A DNA stretch of 64,000 bases from Ecdyonurus torrentis (taxonomy: Eukaryota; Arthropoda; Insecta; Ephemeroptera; Heptageniidae). Location: assembly GCA_949318235.1 (NCBI GenBank), contig OX439133.1, positions 753,572 through 817,571 of the forward strand, in the 5' to 3' direction. Shown here piece after piece: positions 36,967 to 49,864 of the stretch (position 1 is its first letter; every line of letters starts with the position of its first letter). Made by a program: the position numbers and the translations under genes. The notes below the pieces were generated by a model. It saw only the letters and a program-made list of their open reading frames with translations. It searched no databases and had not been told where the DNA came from.

Positions 36967-37030
36967 ATATATATACAAAAATGCACACACAATTTGACGC
37001 CGTAACGTGAAGTTCAAATAATAATTCAAA

Positions 37031-37357
37031 ACCTTAAAAAATAGCAAAACCGCATATCAATCAATTCCCTTCCGTTATTTATTCTAGTTTGCCGATTCTG
37101 ATGCAATAATTGTTGTAATTTACTAACTAATGTTGTATATTTGCAAGAGTGAGTATCAAAGAGAACCGTTGTTATGTAAATATACAGTCAAAATACTTTA
37201 AATACTTAAAAATAGCAAAATCTTGTATCATTTGATTCCCTTACTCTTTTCCATTATAGTTTGTCGATTCTAATATGCAATAAATGTAATTTCCTAACTA
37301 ATGTTGTATATTTGTAACATATGAGTAGTTGGAGACAAAGAGAGCCGTTGTTATGTA
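37031..37357. repeat. Imperfect tandem duplication, about 173 bp unit
   Basis: 37031-37179 and 37204-37357 share AAAAATAGCAAAA, TTTATTCTAGTTTG-type and CTAACTAATGTTGTATATTT blocks and end in CCGTTGTTATGTA. About 80% alike. Confidence 0.8.
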
Positions 37358-37510
37358 GTCCAGTCCAGTACATTGAGGTCACTCCGTCATTATGTCAGTT
37401 AAACACATTACACTATTGTTACAATCATGGCTATAGTCAAGCCACCACTTGCTTTTCACTTCTCTGTTTACATAAGGAAAATCATTTAATACCATTTATA
37501 TATCTCTTTT

Positions 37511-37850
37511 AAAGGAATAGACAAGAGAAAAACATAAGAATTTATATCACAAAACACTTGATGGGATTTACAAAAATAACTTTAGTTTGTCTCAAAATCC
37601 AACTGTAGCTCCGTAGCAGTGATCAGAATATTCGATTTATGCAACCCGCACAACATTTTCATACTAATTTTTGCATGTTTCTGACGTCATAAACCTGAAT
37701 AGTCACGCAAATTGCATACTTTACAGTATTTTCACGTTCTCACGCGGGGCTACATTAACATTCTGATAAAAATTGTCATCAGTTTTGAAGATCCCATTTT
37801 GTGTTTATTGATTAAAAAGCACATGTTGTTTTATGTGGTCTATGCCTTTA
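37511..37850 (+). mobile_element. MITE family C, full-length copy
   Basis: Starts TTAAAGGAATAGACAAGAG-type and ends TTATGTGGTCTATGCCTTTA. The central palindrome is damaged (TGACGTCATAAACCTG). A remnant of family G end sequence follows directly. Confidence 0.88.
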
Positions 37851-37851
37851 A

Positions 37852-38442
37852 TGAATCTCACTTTACTTTACAGAACAAACTTTAGTATTTCTCATTTTGT
37901 TGCACAGGAACAAGCACGACAAAAGTATGTTGTACAGCAAGACAGTTCGTCACATTACCTTGTCCCGACTAATGAAGCAGTACAGAGGGCTAATTAAGTG
38001 TACAGGTGTATCAAGTGTCTTACCTGAAACAGAGCAAACAAACATTGGGTTAGCATACAACTGGCAAATTTAAAATATATGGTTAAGTTAACACAGCAAA
38101 TAAAATATTATGAAAGTAATGATATATTGTATTTATTTCTAAACATTTTGCAATCAATATTATACTTATTGGTATTATGATCAAGAAAAACAGCTGAAAC
38201 TGAAAAAAAAAATGTGTTCCCGAAATTGTCATAATTTTTATGTCATTTATAAATAATGTAATGCAGTAATTTACGTAAAAAAAAAAAAAAAAAAAAAAAA
38301 GGAACTATAATTGATAAATAAATAAATAAACGTTTTTTTTTTTGTTTTTGTTTTTGTTTTGTTTTTTTTCGTTTTCCATGACAAAATTATTTATTTCAAT
38401 ACCACATCAGGTCAATCTAAGTGACCACGCGATCTGTATTGA
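37852..38442. other. Spacer with a splice-site-like motif
   Basis: 37880-38050 is GC-balanced; on the minus strand, TTTCAG|GTAAG lies at 38022 with a GCTAACC branch-like site and pyrimidine tract upstream (see findings). Poly(A) at 38278-38300. Confidence 0.5.
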
Positions 38443-38504
38443 CCCAATGTTGTTCATTGCTCCACTATGGCGAACAGTATGACGTCATGCAGATACACCC
38501 TATA
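38443..38504 (-). mobile_element. MITE family A, terminal fragment
   Basis: About 60 bp: GTTGTTCATTGCTCCACTAT, TATGACGTCATGC and ACACCCTATA. Only the terminal fifth remains. Confidence 0.75.
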
Positions 38505-39261
38505 TGCCCGAGTAGCCAAGGCTAATGCAAAATAACGTCAAAGTGATGCGCAATGAGGCCGCTATGGTCCAGAGATCTAAGTCCGCGATGTTGGACGCTT
38601 GACCACTCCCAGACAAGAGTCTTATTGCAGAGCAATCATCAATCTCTGTCTGTCCATCAAGTTACAGCAGATCTGCATTGAATATAAAACTACACATGGT
38701 AAATATTATAACTATATACGTATAACTGATGCTGCATTGAACACTTGCTTTATTGTAGGTATGGTATTTTGTAATAGCATAAGTTAAACATGTTATCACT
38801 GTACAATATAGCATACATTATGTTGCTGCATTGGGCTATCATAATAATTATCTACCTATTTTTGAATATATGTGTATCAAATATTTATGCAATTTTAAAT
38901 ACATTTCCTTGTGTTTTATTTAATAAATTTTATGCTAACACGTATGCTCGTTTTTTTTTTTTTTTTTTTTTTTTTAATTCTAATTTGACAAACTTATTTC
39001 CCGCATAATGTCCAGCTTGTGACACTGACAACATAATTGCAGTATATTGGATAAAATAATTAATTTATATATTATTTTAAAATATTTTCACGTCAAAATA
39101 TTGTATCTAAATATTATTTTATTTATTTATTATTATTTTATTATTATTATTATTATTTTTTTTTTTTTTAAACAATCACTTGCCCGATATTTTTACATTT
39201 TTTGGCAAACTTTAAAATTTCCAATAAAACTGATAGTCAACAATCAAAGTCGCAGTTTAGA
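38505..39261. other. Spacer
   Basis: TGGTCCAGAGATCTAAG at about 38564 resembles a tRNA-Leu D-arm, but there is no B box. Poly(T) at 38951-38975, T/ATT-rich at 39120-39170. Confidence 0.5.
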
Positions 39262-39500
39262 TAGCATGTATGCGCATGACGTCATGTTAAGTACGCTTTG
39301 ACGCCATACTGCAGCTCAATTTAAAGGAAAATTGTGGGTTTTCTTGCTATTTTCGTTGGAAAATTAGTGGTATTTTTGTCTTATTTTCTTAAAAATATTG
39401 CTTACTATTTTTAAACTGGCAAAATGAGTCATGTAGCAGTCCCTGTTATGTAGTGCTCAGATATGGCGTCGACTTTAGCATGAATGCAACCTTCCTATAT
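39262..39500 (+). mobile_element. MITE family A, copy
   Basis: Starts AGCATGTATGCGCATGACGT. Contains TTTGACGCCATACTGCAGC, AAACTGGCAAAATGAGTCAT and GGCGTCGACTTTAGCATGAA. Internally shortened. Confidence 0.8.
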
Positions 39501-39615
39501 ATAAGGTCAAGTGATAAATAAAACTTTTATTGCAGCGTGGAAAATAATCGAGAGGTCGGCAGATCAAACAGCTTATTGCTTTGAATGTTTTGTTGTAACA
39601 GGCTGATAGCGTCTG

Positions 39616-39616
<1 letters not shown>

Positions 39617-39670
<54 letters not shown>

Positions 39671-39671
39671 T
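39617..39671. repeat. (CT)n with GT interruptions
   Basis: CT array broken twice by CTGT. Confidence 0.95.
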
Positions 39672-40249
39672 TATCTCCACATTTTTGCAATAACACGACA
39701 TTTCCGCACTTTAATCTGTTATTGTTACCAATTTAATTACATTTCATTATATTATTGATTTATACTTTGTATTTAGTATACGGAAAACAAACACGGAAAT
39801 ATTGTGTATAAATTTCATACTGTATTTTTGAGATCCTCTATAATATAACATTAACAATACTATATAGCATAAATAAGTATGCTATACAAAATTATATTAT
39901 AGCTGTAGAGTATCACAGTGCAAAAACATAAATCATGAATTATTAAAATAATATTTGCTACATTGGAAATATTATGTATTATTTTGGTATTTCATAACTG
40001 CCGTACACTTTGCCAGCCAATGCACGCAATGACAAGGGTTCCTAGTTTGAACTTACATAAAATATAAGTAGCTACTGATACAACATTACCCTTGAGTACG
40101 AATCGGGTTTAGTTGTAAACTTGTGCCTTTTTATAGCAAACAAATAAATACACAAAAACTGCAAATAAAAAAGAAAAGAAGAAAAATGTAAATTATTTAC
40201 ACAAAATATTATGGCTTCGTAATTCTTTTAAGAAGAAAGTTATTATGAT
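39672..40249. other. AT-rich spacer
   Basis: 39845-39930 carries the ATAGCATAAATAAGTATGCT-type dispersed motif. Nothing else. Confidence 0.5.
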
Positions 40250-40312
40250 GCTCTCTCTCTCTCTCTCTATCTTTTCTCTCTCTCTATGTCTCTCTGTCTC
40301 TCCCTCTCTGAC

Positions 40313-40399
<87 letters not shown>

Positions 40400-40455
40400 A
40401 GTTCTACTCTATATTAATTCTTTTTTACAAGTTTCTCACTCACTCTCTCTCTCTC

Positions 40456-40538
<83 letters not shown>
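40250..40538. repeat. Two long (CT)n arrays
   Basis: 40250-40395 and 40440-40538 are CT arrays separated by about 45 bp of unique sequence. They produce the longest open frame in the window (152 aa of Ser/Leu), which is an artefact. Confidence 0.97.
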
Positions 40539-40539
<1 letters not shown>

Positions 40540-41094
40540 CCTACTTTGCTTTCATTATTTTTTTGTCTAATTTGTTCTTCAATCGCGATTTTTCTTTCTT
40601 TATCTGTCACTTAATAACCTCCCACATATATATAGCACAGATACGTGAGCACGCACGGCTATCACACATACAGACTCACAAACGTCCACAAACAGAATTT
40701 TGAAACATTGGCTACATTTTATTTCATCCTCCTCACTCACATCCAAATAAAAAACATAATATGTGCGAGATATAAAAAACAGAGACAGAGTGCGAGTACG
40801 CTAGCAGCTTGCTTATGAATACACAAAGCCGCCTCTTTGTTCCAAAACATACAATATCTAGGATTGTGACGTCACTTATCTCTACTTCTCTTTGATCTCG
40901 TACAGTTCAACTTTTAAATTAACGAAGAGTTGGGAACATATTTTGTAAATAATTAACTCACATATTTCAACTTTTTTCTATTTTTATCAAACACACCTTT
41001 CAGCATTTTAAATTTCTAGTCAATACAAGTTACTGTTTAGTTTTTTGTTTTTTTTTTTTTTTTAAGGACCATACATTTTAGACGTGTTAGAGTA
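40539..41094. other. Spacer
   Basis: A TGACGTCA octamer near 40867; poly(T) at 41048-41063. No gene. Confidence 0.55.
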
Positions 41095-41286
41095 AGAAAA
41101 CTACTGCACAGAGGTCACAAATATTTAAATGTGGAATACTAGACATACTTTTACGTGTTTTAGGACAGTTAAATGCACTAATTTAACATTGTATAGAAGC
41201 CTCTTGTTAGTGTGTTTGTGAGAAAACTACTGCACAGAGGTCACAAATATTTAAATGTGGAATACTAGACATACTTTTACGTGTTC
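41095..41286 (+). repeat. Family P, 126 bp tandem duplication
   Basis: 41095-41160 and 41221-41286 are identical: AGAAAACTACTGCACAGAGG through GAATACTAGACATACTTTTA. An inverted relative of the whole unit lies at 49122-49268, with decayed ones near 30.9 and 43.0 kb. Confidence 0.9.
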
Positions 41287-41390
41287 TATTCCTTTTCCTT
41301 ACATTTTTTTTTTTTTTTTTTCAATTTCATTTTGTCTTTTCTAAATGACCTGAATGCAATAAATTATGTATATATGTAAACGTTAAGCCA

Positions 41391-41480
41391 GAGACTGCAG
41401 AATAACTATGCTGTACAGCAAAGTTAGTTTGTAAGCTGCACGTGATAGTAAAGCAGTAGACGTCAAACATCAATAACTAT
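41391..41480 (-). repeat. Dispersed repeat family R, copy
   Basis: Reverse complement of the 7871-7990 and 63584-63666 blocks: AAAGTTAGTTTGTAAGCTGC, GTAGACGTCAAACATCAATA. Confidence 0.65.
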
Positions 41481-41776
41481 CTTGTATACAACTTATAGAT
41501 TCATAAGTTATGTTAAGTAATCAAAAAATTGGATTTTTATAACCAAAAAATAAATAATAATAATAAAAAAAAAAGTGCGTAATATTTTGCGAACAAAAAC
41601 AGTCAAGCAGCGGCGGCGGCAGCGGCGGCAATATATTTTATGTTTTCTAGATTCTACAAGTACATAAATTTTATTCTCTCTTTTTTTTTTTTCTAATTCA
41701 TTTGCATAAGCTTATTTTACGTACTTTTTATCATAAAATATATTAGTCTTTTTATTTCTCTTTATCATTGTGAACC
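41481..41776. other. Spacer
   Basis: Short CGG/CAG-type triplet run at 41608-41629. Nothing else. Confidence 0.55.
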
Positions 41777-41977
41777 GAGGGGGAGGAGGGAGGGAGGGAG
41801 AGAGAGTGGGAGAGAGAAATAGAGAGTAGAAAGAGAAAGTAGAAAAAGAGAAAAATAGAGTAGTGTATATAGCATAAGAGAGAGACAGAGAGAGATAGAG
41901 AGAGAAAAAGAGTGAAAGAGAGAAAGGAAGAAAAAACTGAGTATAATAAAGAGAAAGTGGAGAGAGAGAGAGAGTCA
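41777..41977. repeat. Purine-rich GA tract
   Basis: About 200 bp strongly purine-biased on the plus strand, a degenerate GA repeat with GGGA patches. Confidence 0.9.
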
Positions 41978-42420
41978 GACAGTTTCAAAACAATTTTGGC
42001 ACTCAAGTCTCGAACAATAACTTTTTTCTACGTAAAGACAAAAAAAAATTAATTTCAATACAATAAAAAAGCGATATTACGAAGCAAAAGACAGTACTTG
42101 AAATTTTACATAATATTTCTATATGAGTATCTTGTTACCAGTAAAATATGGACCTTTTCATTTGGGCGGGCAAATATTTGGCACACACACCCAGCCAGTA
42201 TAAAATTGTAATTAAATTACGATATTCTGGTATATACGAGAATATGGCGAGAGTTTTTATGTTTTTAGTTGTAGGGGGTGGGGGGTGGGGAGATGACAAA
42301 TAAAAATTGTCTACGAAGTTTTTATTAAGAACGGTCATAAAACTAAATCGGAACACATCAAATATAAAAATATACACACATTAATTTTCTGGCGTTTTAT
42401 CGTGGCCGCTTTATATACTG

Positions 42421-42421
<1 letters not shown>

Positions 42422-42464
<43 letters not shown>
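42422..42464. repeat. Poly(T) tract, 43 bp
   Basis: Uninterrupted. Confidence 0.97.
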
Positions 42465-42468
<4 letters not shown>

Positions 42469-42601
42469 GATGTTTTTGTTTGTATTTTACCTTGCCGTGC
42501 AATCTGCAACGTTTTCCTCAAGTCAAAACAAAGAGATGAAATAGAACCATCGTCCACCATATTACGTCACTTCTGTAGCATCGCAAACTGAGCTTAAAAA
42601 A

Positions 42602-42687
42602 CTGTAAAGTAGGCAACTGTAGGTAGTCATGACGTCATCAAGTTTAGGTCTACAATACAAATTGTAGCTCAGGTTTTCTACTTTACT
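42602..42687. mobile_element. Small hairpin MITE family Q, copy 1
   Basis: Ends TGTAAAGTAGGCAACTGTAG and, reverse-complemented, AGTAAAGTAGAAAACCTGAG. Contains ATGACGTCATCAAGTTTAGG. A relative lies at 51169-51252. Confidence 0.65.
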
Positions 42688-43814
42688 AGTTTTAGCCACA
42701 GTTTGAGTGATTAGTGAAGGGTTTAGACATTACGCACATTGTGTAAAGATCTTCTTCTTCTTCTTTTTTTTTTTTTTTTTTTTTTTCTTTCTTTTTTTAA
42801 CTAAAATACATGCACTTCTAATCAATATTGCAATTTTAATTTATTTGGAAGCCATGTCTGAAATAAATTTATCAATTAAAAATGCTATAGTTATGTCGGT
42901 AAAGCGAGAGAAAAAGGCACGCAAGACCCCTAATTTAATATTATTATTTTGTTTTTTTATTTTTTTGTTTTTTCGATTTTACAGAAATTTACTATACGCT
43001 GATTCTGGAAATATTTAATGAGGGATACTAGACATACCATAAACATGTCTATGAGTCTATGAGACATACTTAAACGTGTTTTATTTTTTTATTTTTTATT
43101 TTTTGCTTTTTTTTTTTTTTTATGCCGGTCAAAAGCATTAGAAACTTTTTTTTAACATATTTTATGCTGAAAAGAGTTAAAAAAAAGTATTTTCAATACA
43201 TTTATTTCCATTTACTTATAAATATATTAAATAAATCACTAACTGCCCCCTCCAATAATAAAGGCCTCCCATATTGGAGACATAATCTGTCAGTAAAAGC
43301 CCTCTATGCTCGCATGCTACATTAAAACATAATATCCACTACACCAACAATCTTTGTCGATCTTCTATAATTAATAAAACTGTAATCTCCGAGCTCATAA
43401 AATTATAAAGTCTACTCATTATAGGCCAACCTAATTGCTTTTGGTATAATCTCGAGGACCCATATGTTAGGGGGGGACACGGAAAAATAACAAACTTACT
43501 GCCGCTAACACACACAAAATAAACTATGTAATTTATGCTGCATTTATGTTAATGAAAAGCATAATGTTCATGTTTTATGGTCTATAAACAACAGCATAAA
43601 TAATTATGTTTTACTTGTTGTCGTTTTGCAGCAGAATAATTATGAAATAAAGCAAAAATTTTGTTATTTTTATACGCATTTTTTTAATTTAACTACTATT
43701 ACAATTACTATGTTAAATTTTATTTTGTATTAATTTATTCATCAAATTGATTCATCGATTCATTGATTGGTTGATTAATTAATTTATTTGTTTATTTATT
43801 ATTAAGTAATTATT
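42688..43814. other. AT-rich spacer
   Basis: Poly(T) at 42763-42786, decayed family P at 42976-43085, and a GCATAA-motif stretch at 43510-43665. No gene. Confidence 0.5.
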
Positions 43815-43974
<160 letters not shown>

Positions 43975-44051
43975 GTTTAGACAAAGATAAAAATCAATAA
44001 AAATTTAAAAAATTGAATGTTCATTCAAAAAATTAAAATACAAAATTACTC

Positions 44052-44185
44052 TCATAAAGCCATGATAATTTCCCTAATTTCTCTCATATCTGATGTTCAC
44101 AGCTCCTCAAAATTTTATCAAAGGTAACTGTTACCAAAGACTTGCACATGACGTCACAAAGTAGGGGATAACTTTTGAATTTCAA
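44052..44185 (-). repeat. Dispersed repeat family E, variant copy
   Basis: Minus strand reads AAAAGTTATCCCCTACTTTG, TGACGTCATG, GGTAACAGTTACCTTTGATA, GAGCTGTGAACATCAG. Same variant as 18058-18175. Confidence 0.7.
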
Positions 44186-44407
44186 GCCTTTTACGTACAA
44201 AGCCTAAAAATAAATTTTATAATAAGATTTACTAATTTTAGAAAATATTTGTGTCGCTTCACTTCATTAATAATTACACATTTTAATCCTATTAATTTAC
44301 TTTTTTTATATATTTTAATCCGTAATACGCTTAAAACAAACATTTAATAAATATATAGGTAAAATCTTTACAGCATTTTTTAGAACCATTTTTTAATAAG
44401 ATTGTTA

Positions 44408-44951
44408 CACTGAAAAAAAACGTGTAGTTTTTTTTTTTTATTATTATTATTTATTTATTTTATTATTATTATTGCTTAAAGGAATAGGCCAGAGAAAAAC
44501 ATGAGCATTTATATCACAAAACACTTGATGGGACCTACATAAATAACTTTAGTTGGTCTCAAAACCCAACAGTAGCCCCGTAGCAGTGATCAGAAAGTTC
44601 GATTTATGCAACCCGCACAACATTTTCATGCTAATTTTTGCATGTTTCTGACGTCATAAACATGAATAGTCACGTAAATTGCATACTTTACAGTTTTTAC
44701 ACGCTCTCTCGTGGGGCTACATTAACATTCTGGTAAAAAGTGTCATCAGTTTTGAAGATCCCATTTTGTGTTTATTCATTAAAAAGAACATGTTGTTTTA
44801 TGTGGTCTGTGGCTTTAAATCATGACCAAATGAGCATTTTCAGTGCAAAGGTAAAAGTGATAATTACAGGTGAAGTAGCTAGCCAGGTAGTATACCAATG
44901 GAAAGCAGTAGCTACCTGCATTATGCCCACAAATGTTTTTGTCTTTCAGTG
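44408..44951. mobile_element. CACTG-bounded element containing a family C MITE
   Basis: Left end CACTGAAAAAAAACGTGTAG; right end reverse-complements to CACTGAAAGACAAAAACAT; both have TA outside. Right subterminal region has CAGGTAGCTACTGC and TACTACCTGGCTAGCTACTT-type repeats. The family C MITE (44477-44818) is nested; without it the element is about 200 bp. Confidence 0.55.
44477..44818 (+). mobile_element. MITE family C, full-length copy
   Basis: Starts TTAAAGGAATAGGCCAGAG and ends GTGGTCTGTGGCTTTAA. TTAA on both edges. Central palindrome has one mismatch (TGACGTCATAAACATG). Confidence 0.9.
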
Positions 44952-45212
44952 TAATAATACTTACGCGTGGTAAAACTAAAATTCTCTTCTATTCTGTGTT
45001 ATACAATATATAATACAACGCTTTTTTTTATCAGAACTAAATTTGCATAAATATATTGTGTAATAACTTTATTTTATATAATGTACTGTAATATATTAAA
45101 ATTACGCTCTTTTTTTTTTTTTTTTTTTTTCTGTCATACACTTTTGTATTAAAAAACAAAGCCTTTTCATTTCTCAGAGAGAAGCTGGAAATTAAATTAG
45201 TATTTTGTCTGC

Positions 45213-45243
<31 letters not shown>

Positions 45244-45640
45244 CTCCACAAATTTTTTGATATTTTATAATTTATTTAGCATCCTCTGTCAACTTTTTTT
45301 TTTACGCAGAGAAAAAAATGTAAAATTAAAATTATGATGGTAAAAATTATAAAATTCTGATTCACTTCTGAATTTCAGAAATTGTTTAGCTTTATGAAAA
45401 CTATTTTAATTGTACAGCAAAACTATTTTTATACTTCTGGAATTTTGCAATTTGGCTTTATCAATTAATTTAGTGGTGGAAAGTAATTTTGCAGTAATTT
45501 TTTAACATACTTTTAAGGTAGTAGGGTATACCGACCTTATATCTCAAAAACTAGAACGTGTTTTAGGTCTAAATTTGGTGTCATTGTGTAGCTAAGGGTC
45601 ACACCTAGCCGTCATAAAAAGTCAAGATGTTTCAATGCAG

Positions 45641-45678
<38 letters not shown>

Positions 45679-46827
45679 AATTTTATTTAATTTTTAATTT
45701 TTGTTTCTTTATAATTTATGCGTTCATTTCTTGGCTTATTTCTCTATGTATTTCTACGTGTTTGTATATTTCTATATTTTGTAATTGGTATATTTTGCAT
45801 AGCACGTCTTGCTCGTTTTCAAAGCGCAAACATATTTCAAATTCTCTTTATAAAAATGAAGAGAAATTCTCCAAAGAATGCGAACACATGATAAAAAGAA
45901 ACCATGATAAAGGAGCACATTTTGAAAACGTGAAAAGATCCCGCAGAGGAATTCCAAAAGCACACTTATGTTAAAATCCCCTGAGGGGCGTGCCAAAATA
46001 TAAAAAACAATTAAAGTAAAGTGGCTTGGGCACAACCGCGGCTACATCGTGTCAATTTGAAAATCACAAAGTTTCGTGTGCAATTATTTCAATTGAAAAT
46101 ATACCCGCGAGTAGTTCACTGCCTTCTTTTTACTTTTTTTTATTTAATAATTTACAGCACACAAAATATATACACAAAATTTAGCATGAGGTACAGGGAG
46201 CTGCTTTTCTCGAAAACTGCAAATATCACACAAATTTTGTACTTTAAAAATTGGTGCTTAAATTTTGTTACGAATCTTAACATATTTAAGATAATCACTT
46301 TAAAGTTATTATATATGAGTAGCTAAAATAATGCTTTTTAACAAATTATTATATCAATGGCTATTTTATAGCTTAAAACAGCTTGAAAAAAATTAAAACA
46401 ACTTAAATTAGCAACTTTTTTATAATTTCTAAAATGCATTACATATAATAACTCGTAATGTTTTTTTTTTTTTTTTTTTTTTTTTTACATATTTATATTT
46501 ACTTATACAAATATAACAGAACTACATTTTTATTTTTTATATTCTTTTTATTATTTTTTTTTTCTGTATTTTTTTGCATTCCAGAGCTCCAAGCCTCCAA
46601 TTCCAACATTTCCACTCCATCAAATGTATGAGCGTTACTTTAATTAAAACACTTTTATTTAAACTTACAATTATTTAAGCCAAATCCTGACATTACATGA
46701 TTACATATAGATCTGGTATACGGTGCTTCAACTACACAATATTTTCACTTCGTTAAAAATTATTTTCAAAATCTAATGCGAATTTTTAATATTTGAGATG
46801 GACCATAGATAGAACGTTAGGTGTGCC
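44952..46827. other. Spacer
   Basis: Poly(T) tracts at 45111-45130, 45217-45243, 45643-45671 and 46460-46486. 45520-45630 and 45800-46100 are more balanced and single-copy-looking. Small open frames there show no recognisable motif. Confidence 0.5.
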
Positions 46828-47548
46828 CTCTACTCTCTCTGGGTAACACATAGTTATATCCAAGGTGTGTAAATTGCATTGCAGTAAATATTTGTGTGGC
46901 TGGACAAAGTTGTGTCTCCTCTACTCTCTCTGGCTAACACATAGTTATATCTAAGGTGTGTAAATTGCATTGCAGTAAATATTTGTGTGGCTGGACAAAG
47001 TTGTGTCTCCTCTACTCTCTCTGGGTAACACATAGTTATATCCAAGGTGTGTAAATTGCATTGCAGTAAATATTTGTGTGGCTGGACAAAGTTGTGTCTC
47101 CTCTACTCTCTCTGGCTAACACATAGTTATATCTAAGGTGTGTAAATTGCATTGCAGTAAATATTTGTGTGGCTGGACAAAGTTGTGTCTCCTCTACTCT
47201 CTCTGGCTAACACATAGTTATATCTAAGGTGTGTAAATTGCATTGCAGTAAATATTTGTGTGGCCGGACAAAGTTGTGTCTCCTCTACTCTCTCTGGGTA
47301 ACACATAGTTATATCTAAGGTGTGTAAATTGCATTGCAGTAAATATTTGCCTAGCTGGACAAAGTTGTGTCTCCTCTACTCTCTCTGGGTAACACATAGT
47401 TATATCTAAGGTGTGTAAATTGCATTGCAGTAGATATTTGTGTGGCTGGACAAAGTTGTGTCTCCTCTTCTCTCTCTGGCTAACACATAGTTATATCTAA
47501 GGTGTGTAAATTGCATTGCAGTAAATATTTGTGTGGCTGGACAAAGGT
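46828..47548. repeat. Tandem array, eight units of 91 bp
   Basis: Units start at 46828, 46919, 47010, 47101, 47192, 47283, 47374 and 47465, each TCTACTCTCTCTGG followed by AACACATAGTTATATC and GTGTAAATTGCATTGCAGTA. The first four alternate GGGT/GGCT and TCC/TCT variants, so units 1-2 are repeated as 3-4. Period 91 is not divisible by 3; the frames are artefacts. Confidence 0.96.
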
Positions 47549-48707
47549 ATGTTTTACATTGGACCCCTGCAGTTGACTATAGTGCAGGTAACATTGACAA
47601 CAACTCAGGTACACATAGCTTGTCATAGCAGCCTCCCTCTCTCTCACCTGGACTTCTTGCAATTTGCACCCTTACATTCTAGAAACTACAGTGTATTGTA
47701 AAAACATTTTATTACGTTGCTTTGTGCATGCTTGGCGATCATATAGACTCGCCAGTACCACAGTATAACTATACTATACATATCTTACAGCCAAAACTTT
47801 TTCTCATTTTATTCTATTTATTAATTTTATTTTCAAATTTTATTCTATTTATTAAGTTCATTTTCATTCTCCTTCTCCTTTTTCAATGGAACTTTTTCTA
47901 GATTTTATTTATTTTATTTTTTACTAAAATTAGAATGATCTTAAAAAACGTAAAAATCTCTCTACTACTCCTCAGTAAATATAAATAGAAAACAAATATA
48001 AAATCTCAATTTTATAGCAAACTTCTTTTCAACATAATTTTTGCTATGTTTTGTGTATACTGTGCTACACCACGTAATAGTTATGCAGTAGAGCAGAATT
48101 ATTTCTAAATGGCAACAATTATGCAAAAAAAATAGCAAAATATATTTTGTTATTCCAGATCTTTTTTCAAAAAATTCAATAGTTTTCTCAAAAAAATTAA
48201 AAAAAAAAAACAAAAAACTACATGGATTTATTTATTATTTATTTATTATGTATATATGGATGTTTCTGCAATATATAGGAAATTAGTGCTAGATTGAGTT
48301 ATAATATAATTGACTACCACAATACACCGTTAACATCCATTGTTTCATAGATAAGGACATTTGAAACATATTTACTAAAATTAAATAAAAATAAACATTG
48401 AAAGAACAAGCTAAATTTTATACACGTTTCATTTTTTTTATCTTGTTTTGAATTTCTGAAAACCAAAATTATAAAAAACGAAAGAAAATTAAACATAAAC
48501 TCAAAACGTATCTATACCGCACTGAAATTTTATATCTTTTATGTTTTTTTAAAATAACAACATTTATATTTTAACAAAACAAACTTTTAACGAACATGTA
48601 AATATATAAAAAAAAAAAGTTTATTTGAAATAAAATATTCAGTAGCGAAAAAATACCATAAATAAAGAATGTGGTCATTATAACGAAATATTTTTTATTT
48701 CATGTAT

Positions 48708-48710
<3 letters not shown>
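47549..48710. other. AT-rich spacer
   Basis: Nothing beyond low-complexity TTTTATTT patches and a GCATAA-like motif zone near 48040-48130. Confidence 0.55.

Positions 48711-48778
<68 letters not shown>
48711..48778. repeat. (GA)n microsatellite
   Basis: About 34 GA units. Confidence 0.97.
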
Positions 48779-49121
48779 AATGCACAGGTATTTTTAAGCC
48801 GCGCATACAGTAATTGGTTTCAAAAAAAAATACACTAGACAAAAAAATTAAAATGAATGATGAAAAAAGCTTTTATAAAAATTAAAATAGACATACAGAA
48901 AAAAAATTTATTTCATGCTTTTGTTTTTTTGTTCAGTAATTATTTTGTATTTCTCATCAGTGTTTAGTTATTTATTAGCAAGGATTAATACCACCATGTT
49001 TTAATATGATTGCTTTCTCAATAATAAGGCTTACCGGTGCTCTGTGTGTTAGCCAATCACAGCAAAGAAATCTCTAATAGTGGTTATCGGTGATGGAAAG
49101 TTATTATTAAAATACTGTTTC

Positions 49122-49268
49122 AAAACACGTAAAAGTATGTCTAGTATTCTACATTTAAATATTTGTGACCTCAGTGCAGTAGTTTTCTCACAAACAGTGC
49201 AAGAGTAACAAGAGGCTTCTACAATGTTAAATTAGTGCATTTTACTGTCTTAAAACACGTAAAAGTGT
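49122..49268 (-). repeat. Family P, inverted copy
   Basis: Contains AAACACGTAAAAGTATGTCT, GTGACCTCAGTGCAGTAG and TACAATGTTAAATTAGTGCA, the reverse complement of 41155-41290. It has both ends of the unit, so the tandem junction is ancestral to both loci. Confidence 0.85.
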
Positions 49269-49864
49269 AAAATTATTGTTTTATATAGCACAATTTTTTT
49301 CTTTATTTTTTAGCGTATGTTCAGCGCAAAATCATATTTTTTTACAAAGCAAAGCTACTGACTCGGTTTTATAGGTTTTTTGATTTAAAAATTTTATATA
49401 AAAAATTTATTTAAAAAAAGAGGCATGAAATCTAAACCTGCTAAATGTAATAACCACAAATGAGTGGACAGAAAAAAAAAGTTCTTTTCAAAAAAAAAAA
49501 CAAAAAAAAAAGTGCTATTATTTTTGATGAAATATCCATTATTTATATCATATTACATAGGACTAACATTTTTGTTAAAAAATATATAATTATACTCAAA
49601 ACATACAACTTTCGTGTTCATCCGAATTTTTTTTTTTTTTTTTTTTTTTTTTTTCTTTCTTTCTTTCTTTTTTCATTATTATTTGTTGAAATTTTGTTGA
49701 CTATTATTATTTTTTACATAGTTTTAAATTTCACTCGTAATAACAAGTAACATGTAAAGGGAGGGGGATGTCATTGAAATAGTAAAATGGACCACAGTGA
49801 TCAATTTTGGAACAACGAAACGAGTTCGACAAATATATAGTGAAAATACTCTGCAACGTATTTC
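49269..49864. other. AT-rich spacer
   Basis: Poly(T) at 49627-49654 followed by TTTC repeats. Nothing else. Confidence 0.6.

Noticed and set aside
38560..38625. tRNA-Leu-like D-arm TGGTCCAGAGATCTAAG
   Set aside because: No box B or T-arm follows and no acceptor stem pairs; likely chance.
40245..40703. 152-codon open frame
   Set aside because: It is a Ser/Leu translation of (CT)n. The same applies to frames over 3257, 4904, 8068, 12486 and 19881.
45762..46326. Plus- and minus-strand frames of 70-101 codons
   Set aside because: Low-complexity AT-driven residues, overlapping on both strands, with no motif or splice support.
46854..47662. Repeated short minus-strand open frames
   Set aside because: They lie in the 91 bp array; the period is not a multiple of three and the frame breaks between units.
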